From assembly GCF_923079645.1 (NCBI RefSeq), contig NZ_CAKLPY010000001.1, positions 868,001 through 932,000 on the forward strand: a stretch of 64,000 nucleotides of DNA, written 5' to 3'. Numbering within the stretch: the first letter of the stretch is position 1; each line of letters opens with the position of its first letter. The stretch is from Emticicia aquatica (GTDB lineage Bacteria; Bacteroidota; Bacteroidia; Cytophagales; Spirosomataceae). The notes beneath the pieces were generated by a model that saw only the letters and a list, made by a program, of their open reading frames with translations, had not been told where the DNA came from and made no database searches. Of the stretch, positions 59,916 through 64,000 are shown in pieces. The translations under genes and the position numbers were made by a program.

Positions 59916-59952
59916 TTTTCTACTCGTTTATTCTAAATAAACGAGTAGAAAA
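59916..59952. terminator. Bidirectional terminator between convergent genes
   Basis: A perfect 15-bp inverted repeat (59916-59930 with 59938-59952) with a 7-base loop, located between the FAN1-like gene and the TPR-membrane gene. Confidence 0.8.
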
Positions 59953-59958
59953 GCTAAT

Positions 59959-61194
59959 TTATCTTGAACGAAAAGCAAAAAACCAAGTTGTTAAAATAGA
60001 ACCAATTGAGAAAATATCCCAAACGGAATTGAAAAGCTCGATATTTGGGTTTAGATTAACATAGTCAGAAAGCATGATAAGTACAGCGAAAATCCCGCAG
60101 ACGGGAAGACCAAATCCGATGATTTTTATCCACCAAAGTTTATAATTGCTTTCAGAAGAAGTTAATCCTGCAATAGGAAGTGAGGCAAAAACACCAAATA
60201 AACCAATAATTGTTGTAATATCAGGCAAATTGAATAAAAGTCCAACTGTCACTCCAAGAATAGAAATTCCAATTAAAGTTCCTATTATCGTTGCACCAAT
60301 TCGTTGAAGATTTGTAAGAAGGAATTTGCCATTTTTATAAAATATCAAGATAAAATTAGATAGTGGAGTAATAAGCCAAGATGTTAGAACTATAATCATT
60401 ACAATTGTGCTGAATGGGGGAGGGAGCGTCCGTTGTGCAAAATACACTCCTAAAATCACCGCCCATTGTACTAAAGATTGCTGTTTGCCAATCCAAAATG
60501 AATAATTGAGAAACAAACGATAAATTGGATTTCTCGCTTTTATGGTCTCTTTCATACCTTCTTTGGCATAATCATTATTTGGGTCAATACGTAATGCTTC
60601 TTTGAAATGCTCTTCGGCGTCGTTATTTTGATTTTTTTCTAATTTTGACCACCCAACATTTGTATGTGTATAAGAGTTGTACGGATTGGCGTTTAGTGCA
60701 TCAATGATGCTATCATTCAATTCGTCTTTTCTATCAAGTTTAGTTAAGCAGAGGGTTCGATGATTGAGGCAAAGCGTATTCTCAGGCTCTATTTCTAATC
60801 CTTTTTCAGCATATTCGAGGGCTTTTTCCCATTCTTTCTTATCAATGTAGATAGCTGTAAGAAATGCCCAAAAATCAGCATCATAAGGTTCTAAATGAAT
60901 AGCTTCCCAAATTGCTTCTTCAGCTTCTTTTTCTTTGTCAAACTTATCCAAAATTATGGCATGGTAATAATGAGTCAAGCCAATATTTGGAGTCAATTGT
61001 ACAAGTTTTTGCCAATAAATATCTGCTTTTTCTGTATCACCAATTTCAATCAAACAAGGTACAATAATATATAAAGCATCTATATTATCAGGGTCAGTTT
61101 CTAATAATTTTGTTAGTTCCTCAATGGCTTGTTCTTTTCTATTGATTTGATAGAGGTGTCTGGCTCGTTGAAGTTGCGTGTCAGAATTTTGCAT
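59959..61194 (-). CDS. TPR protein with a C-terminal membrane domain
   Basis: 411 residues. The first 200 form about five TPR repeats (RARHLYQINRKEQAIEELTK, ALEYAEKGLEIEPENTLCLN, AEEHFKEALRIDPNNDYAKE). The rest has about five membrane helices (from about 235 to 405). It is likely an inner-membrane protein with a cytoplasmic TPR module. It lies 31 bases after the AAA/TPR gene, so the two may form a unit, possibly an assembly platform that binds the AAA protein (inference). Function unknown. Confidence 0.7.
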   Translation of the reverse strand: MQNSDTQLQRARHLYQINRKEQAIEELTKLLETDPDNIDALYIIVPCLIEIGDTEKADIYWQKLVQLTPNIGLTHYYHAIILDKFDKEKEAEEAIWEAIHLEPYDADFWAFLTAIYIDKKEWEKALEYAEKGLEIEPENTLCLNHRTLCLTKLDRKDELNDSIIDALNANPYNSYTHTNVGWSKLEKNQNNDAEEHFKEALRIDPNNDYAKEGMKETIKARNPIYRLFLNYSFWIGKQQSLVQWAVILGVYFAQRTLPPPFSTIVMIIVLTSWLITPLSNFILIFYKNGKFLLTNLQRIGATIIGTLIGISILGVTVGLLFNLPDITTIIGLFGVFASLPIAGLTSSESNYKLWWIKIIGFGLPVCGIFAVLIMLSDYVNLNPNIELFNSVWDIFSIGSILTTWFFAFRSR

Positions 61195-61225
61195 AAAAAA
61201 TATAGCTGATTAAGGTAAATAATAG

Positions 61226-62557
61226 TTATTTCAATTTCAAATACTTCAAAATATCATCATAAAGACCACTTTCGTTTGAGTAAAGAGCGTAGTTTTTGGC
61301 CGTTGCAAACCATTCTTTTGTGGTAGCTTTATGCTTACTGATGGCATTTTTTAAATCTGAATTTGTAATCGGAATGACTCGCCCTTGTTTGAGTGATTCG
61401 GGTAATTTTAATTCAACAGCAATATCGATGGTTGCTTTTAAATCAGCTCCTGAATAATCTTGTGTTTGTTTCGCAATTGATTGAATATCAACATTTTCGA
61501 CTGGTTTTTCGGCCAATTGTATTTTTAAAATTTCTTCTCGAGCTTTTTGGTCGGGCGGTTGAACAAAAATAATTCTGTCGAATCGTCCTGGCCTACGGAA
61601 TGCAGCATCCAAATACCAAGGGCAATTGGTTGCTCCCAAAATCAAAACACCTTCATTAGAATATTTTACGCCATCCATTTCGTCTAAAAACTGGTTGATG
61701 ATAAATCTACCAGCTGCTTGCCTCATATCGCTTCGGCTCGCACCAAGAGCATCAACTTCATCAAAAAACAATACACATGGAGCATTCAATCGAGCTTCTT
61801 GGAAAATATTATGCAAGTTTTTTTCTGAACTTCCAATCCACATATCAAGTACATCATTCAAACCAACTGAAATAAAATTAGCATTAATTTCGCCCGCAGT
61901 TGCTCTTGCCAACAACGTTTTTCCACAACCTGGAGGTCCATAAAGTAAAATCCCACCACCTATTTTTTTGCCAAATGCCTTATAAATATCTGGATTTGTC
62001 ATCGGATGAATTACTTTTAGAGCAATCTCTTCTTTTACTGCGTCCATTCCGCCAACATCCTTGAAAGCAATTTTAGGCTTTTCAAGGTCAGTATCAATAA
62101 ACATTTGTTCAATTTCATCTACCCAATCATTGCTCAAAGCCAAACCTGATTCACGAATTTTCTTATTAAGAATATCTTCAAAATCAGCATCGTATAGATT
62201 TGGATTTTCGTCCACAGCATTATCAAAAACTTGTTTTGCTTCTTTTAATTCATTGGTTTCTAATAAAACTTTAGCAAGAATGAGTGCTGCGTGAGCTTGA
62301 TTGGGTTGATTGTCGAGTATTTCTTCGAGCAAAAATCTGGCAGTTGAGTAGTTTTTCAGGTGAAAAAAAGTATCTGCGAGGGAAATTTTTAACGCTATAT
62401 TATCAGGTGAAAGTCGAATCGTTTCTTTGTATTCAGGTAAAGCTTCTTCGTAGCGAGCTAAATTAAATAATGAATCCGCAAGGAGTTTTCGTAGTGGTAA
62501 ATTGTCAGGAGAAAATTTTAATGCCTCTCTAAAAGCATCAATTTGTTGTTGATTCAT
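61226..62557 (-). CDS. TPR-AAA ATPase (Cdc48/FtsH-like AAA module)
   Basis: 443 residues. TPR repeats (about 1-120, LPEYKETIRLSPDNIALKIS and similar) precede a classical AAA+ module: Walker A GPPGCGKT (207-214), Walker B VLFFDEVDALG (about 262-272), the sensor 1 ILGATNCPW and arginine-finger region FRRPGRFDRI. It has one AAA domain, unlike Cdc48, and no protease domain, unlike FtsH. It likely remodels or unfolds proteins recruited through its TPRs. A TATCTTTG box lies just upstream (62587-62580, minus) without a clear -33. Confidence 0.85.
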   Translation of the reverse strand: MNQQQIDAFREALKFSPDNLPLRKLLADSLFNLARYEEALPEYKETIRLSPDNIALKISLADTFFHLKNYSTARFLLEEILDNQPNQAHAALILAKVLLETNELKEAKQVFDNAVDENPNLYDADFEDILNKKIRESGLALSNDWVDEIEQMFIDTDLEKPKIAFKDVGGMDAVKEEIALKVIHPMTNPDIYKAFGKKIGGGILLYGPPGCGKTLLARATAGEINANFISVGLNDVLDMWIGSSEKNLHNIFQEARLNAPCVLFFDEVDALGASRSDMRQAAGRFIINQFLDEMDGVKYSNEGVLILGATNCPWYLDAAFRRPGRFDRIIFVQPPDQKAREEILKIQLAEKPVENVDIQSIAKQTQDYSGADLKATIDIAVELKLPESLKQGRVIPITNSDLKNAISKHKATTKEWFATAKNYALYSNESGLYDDILKYLKLK

Positions 62558-62627
62558 TTTTTCGTTTTTGGATTTTTTTCAAAGATAAAAAAACGATTCA
62601 TTAATGATTAGTTTTTTTGAATAAAAT

Positions 62628-62666
62628 AAAGGCGTTCAAAATAAATCATTTATTTTGAACGCCTTT
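62628..62666 (-). terminator. Strong terminator of the SDR gene
   Basis: A perfect 18-bp inverted repeat (62628-62645 with 62649-62666) with a 3-base loop, 20 bases past the SDR stop on the minus strand, followed by a T-rich stretch (TTTATTTTATTC). Confidence 0.85.
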
Positions 62667-62686
62667 GCAAGAATAACTAAGTGATT

Positions 62687-63448
62687 CTATAAATTTATTC
62701 CGCCAGATACTTCGATTCTTTGGCCGTTTACCCATCGACTTTGGTCAGAACATAAAAATGCAACAACACTTCCAATATCTTCGGCTTTGCCAACCCTTCC
62801 CAACGCCGTTACAGAAGCTAAATAACCTTTTAGTTGAGCGTTATTTTTGATTCCTGCATTGTTAAAATCTGTTTCAATTGGGCCTGGAGCAACCACATTG
62901 GCTCGAATTCCTCTTGGCCCCAACTCTTTGGCAATGTAACGAGTTAATGTTTCAACTGCACTTTTCATTGAGGCATAAATACTGTATCCAGGGTTTGCAA
63001 AACGCGTTGTCCCTGACGAAATATTGACTATCCCTCCACCATCATTCAGTAATGACAGCAGTTTTTGAGTTAGAAAATATACTCCCTTAAAATGTACATT
63101 AGTAAAATTATCAAAGTCAGCTTCGGTTGCATTGGCAAAGGAAATTGTAGCTCCCATTCCTGCATTATTGACTAAATAATCAATTTTTCTACCTTCAAAT
63201 GAGTTTAAAAGTGTTTCTGAAAGAGAGCTAACAAAATCATCAATACTACTAAAAATAGATAAATTTAGTTGAATTGCAACGGCTTTTCGCCCCATTGTTA
63301 CGATTTGAGCTACCACATCTTCGGCGTCAGAACTATTGTTGTTATAAGTAAGAATAATGTCTTTTCCTTGTTCGGCTAAACGTAAAACCATGTCTTTTCC
63401 TAATCCACGACTTCCGCCTGTAACTAATGCAATTTTTGTTATATCCAT
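62687..63448 (-). CDS. Short-chain dehydrogenase/reductase
   Basis: A 253-residue classical SDR. Cofactor motif TGGSRGLG (10-17), NNAG at about 94-97, catalytic Ser144/145, Y158 and K162 (YSIYASMK), and VAPGPIETDF for the adenine end. The substrate cannot be told. It is a single gene with its own terminator. Confidence 0.9.
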   Translation of the reverse strand: MDITKIALVTGGSRGLGKDMVLRLAEQGKDIILTYNNNSSDAEDVVAQIVTMGRKAVAIQLNLSIFSSIDDFVSSLSETLLNSFEGRKIDYLVNNAGMGATISFANATEADFDNFTNVHFKGVYFLTQKLLSLLNDGGGIVNISSGTTRFANPGYSIYASMKSAVETLTRYIAKELGPRGIRANVVAPGPIETDFNNAGIKNNAQLKGYLASVTALGRVGKAEDIGSVVAFLCSDQSRWVNGQRIEVSGGINL

Positions 63449-63522
63449 TGAATGTTTTGTTGAAAAATTTTCTTGGTTGAAATCTTTATCAAGAGAACTA
63501 CAATAAGTGTCTCTTAGTTTTT

Positions 63523-64000
63523 TTATAATTTGATTCGTTCAGAAATTTTACAAATATCATACGCTACTTTTTGGATATTCATAAATTGTTCGGGAATAAT
63601 AATCATATTTTCTTCGCTTTGTTCTTGGTTATTTTTATGCTTCAAAATCTGAATATTTTCTTTTGATATAAATGCACTTTTTTCAATAATTTTAATGCCT
63701 TCTTTGAGTAAATTTTCAGTATTCTGTGCTATATCTTGTAAGTTTTCAAAATCTGAAAGTTCTTCAAAATGCTCTCGCGAATACAAAGCAAGTGTAGCAA
63801 CATAAGAGGATAAAAGGTGATTCAAGACCGAAAATTTGTGTACTTCGTTGATACTTATTTGTTTATGTTTTGGTTCGGAAAACATCCTTTGAAAACTAGA
63901 AGCCAAGTTGGCACTTCTCACAAATACTTCTTTCCTAACTATTTTATAGGGAATTCGTTGATAATTTTCACCAAAATACATCTGAGAAACTTGATGATAA
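63523..64000 (-). CDS. C-terminus of a FUSC/YccS-type membrane protein (partial)
   Basis: A minus-strand frame that is open through the right edge (frame continues past 64000 with no stop) and ends at 63523, giving about 159 visible residues. The stretch VRKEVFVRSANLASSFQRMF followed by SEPKHKQ matches the cytoplasmic region of YccS/YhfK-like FUSC-family inner-membrane proteins. The rest is helical and charged, without membrane helices, as expected for the C-terminal cytoplasmic part. The ATG at 63981 is internal. Confidence 0.75.
   Translation of the reverse strand, partial: YHQVSQMYFGENYQRIPYKIVRKEVFVRSANLASSFQRMFSEPKHKQISINEVHKFSVLNHLLSSYVATLALYSREHFEELSDFENLQDIAQNTENLLKEGIKIIEKSAFISKENIQILKHKNNQEQSEENMIIIPEQFMNIQKVAYDICKISERIKL

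Noticed and set aside
1-64000. CRISPR arrays, tRNA or rRNA genes, insertion sequences, prophage genes
   Set aside because: None found on reading: no regularly spaced repeats, no cloverleaf sequences, no transposase or phage structural proteins.

Overview
The window is an AT-rich chromosomal segment from a member of the Bacteroidota, most likely a Cytophagales/Spirosomataceae-type aerobe (inference). The grounds are DUF3570, DUF4266, DUF4249 and DUF2851 proteins, Porin_10, an ASPIC/UnbV-FG-GAP lipoprotein, LytTR signalling, complex I subunits and TAnnTTTG-type promoters. I see no rRNA, tRNA, CRISPR array, prophage or insertion sequence. Both ends cut genes: a LytS-type kinase on the left and a FUSC/YccS-type membrane protein on the right.

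Layout. 1-3.6 kb: LytTR response regulator, a degenerate GDPD lipoprotein and a small outer-membrane protein. 2.3-7.4 kb (minus strand): an envelope redox cluster, read in transcription order as DsbD-like, Rieske lipoprotein, thioredoxin, ApbE, DUF4266 and DUF3570. 7.6-12.7 kb: a His-rich repeat lipoprotein, a barrel protein, an ECF sigma factor overlapping an anti-sigma-like/barrel protein, a Spy-like protein and another outer-membrane protein. 12.7-13.1 kb: a non-coding locus with two tandem units that share an exact 18-nt word, each ending in a terminator.

13.2-19.6 kb: an aromatic-acid operon: AraC regulator, AAHS transporter, VOC extradiol dioxygenase, GalB-like hydratase, GalC-like aldolase, a 3-hydroxyacid-dehydrogenase-like protein and GalD-like tautomerase. 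It reads as a gallate-type meta-cleavage route in which a type I (VOC) dioxygenase sits where a LigB-type gallate dioxygenase would be expected. 19.9-29.3 kb: large FG-GAP lipoprotein, DUF4405-like membrane protein, 2-oxoglutarate oxygenase, ChrA, porin and a formylglycine-generating-enzyme-like lipoprotein. 29.4-34.7 kb: nuoL-nuoM-nuoN. 34.9-40.1 kb: long PurF-like protein, an unannotated 46-residue minus-strand gene with a consensus promoter, a lipoprotein-carrier-like protein, ferrochelatase and a luciferase-like flavoprotein.

40.2-47.3 kb: a 4-hydroxyproline catabolic cluster (DapA-family deaminase, 4-hydroxyproline epimerase, D-amino-acid dehydrogenase, class V aminotransferase, divergent AraC) interrupted by an OLD-type ATPase/TOPRIM gene. 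47.3-64 kb: mostly housekeeping, with DUF4249, NDH-2, CCA-adding enzyme, DUF2851, PyrF, RfbC, CpsB-type phosphatase, LpxH, a CheY-like protein, an MBL phosphodiesterase, a FAN1-like VRR-NUC nuclease, a TPR-membrane/TPR-AAA pair and an SDR. Strong hairpins separate most convergent genes.

The main candidates for something new are the gal-type operon with a VOC dioxygenase, the thioredoxin-ApbE-DUF4266-DUF3570-Rieske-DsbD cluster, the tandem RNA units and the 46-residue protein. All functions are inferred from reading the sequence; no database search was run.
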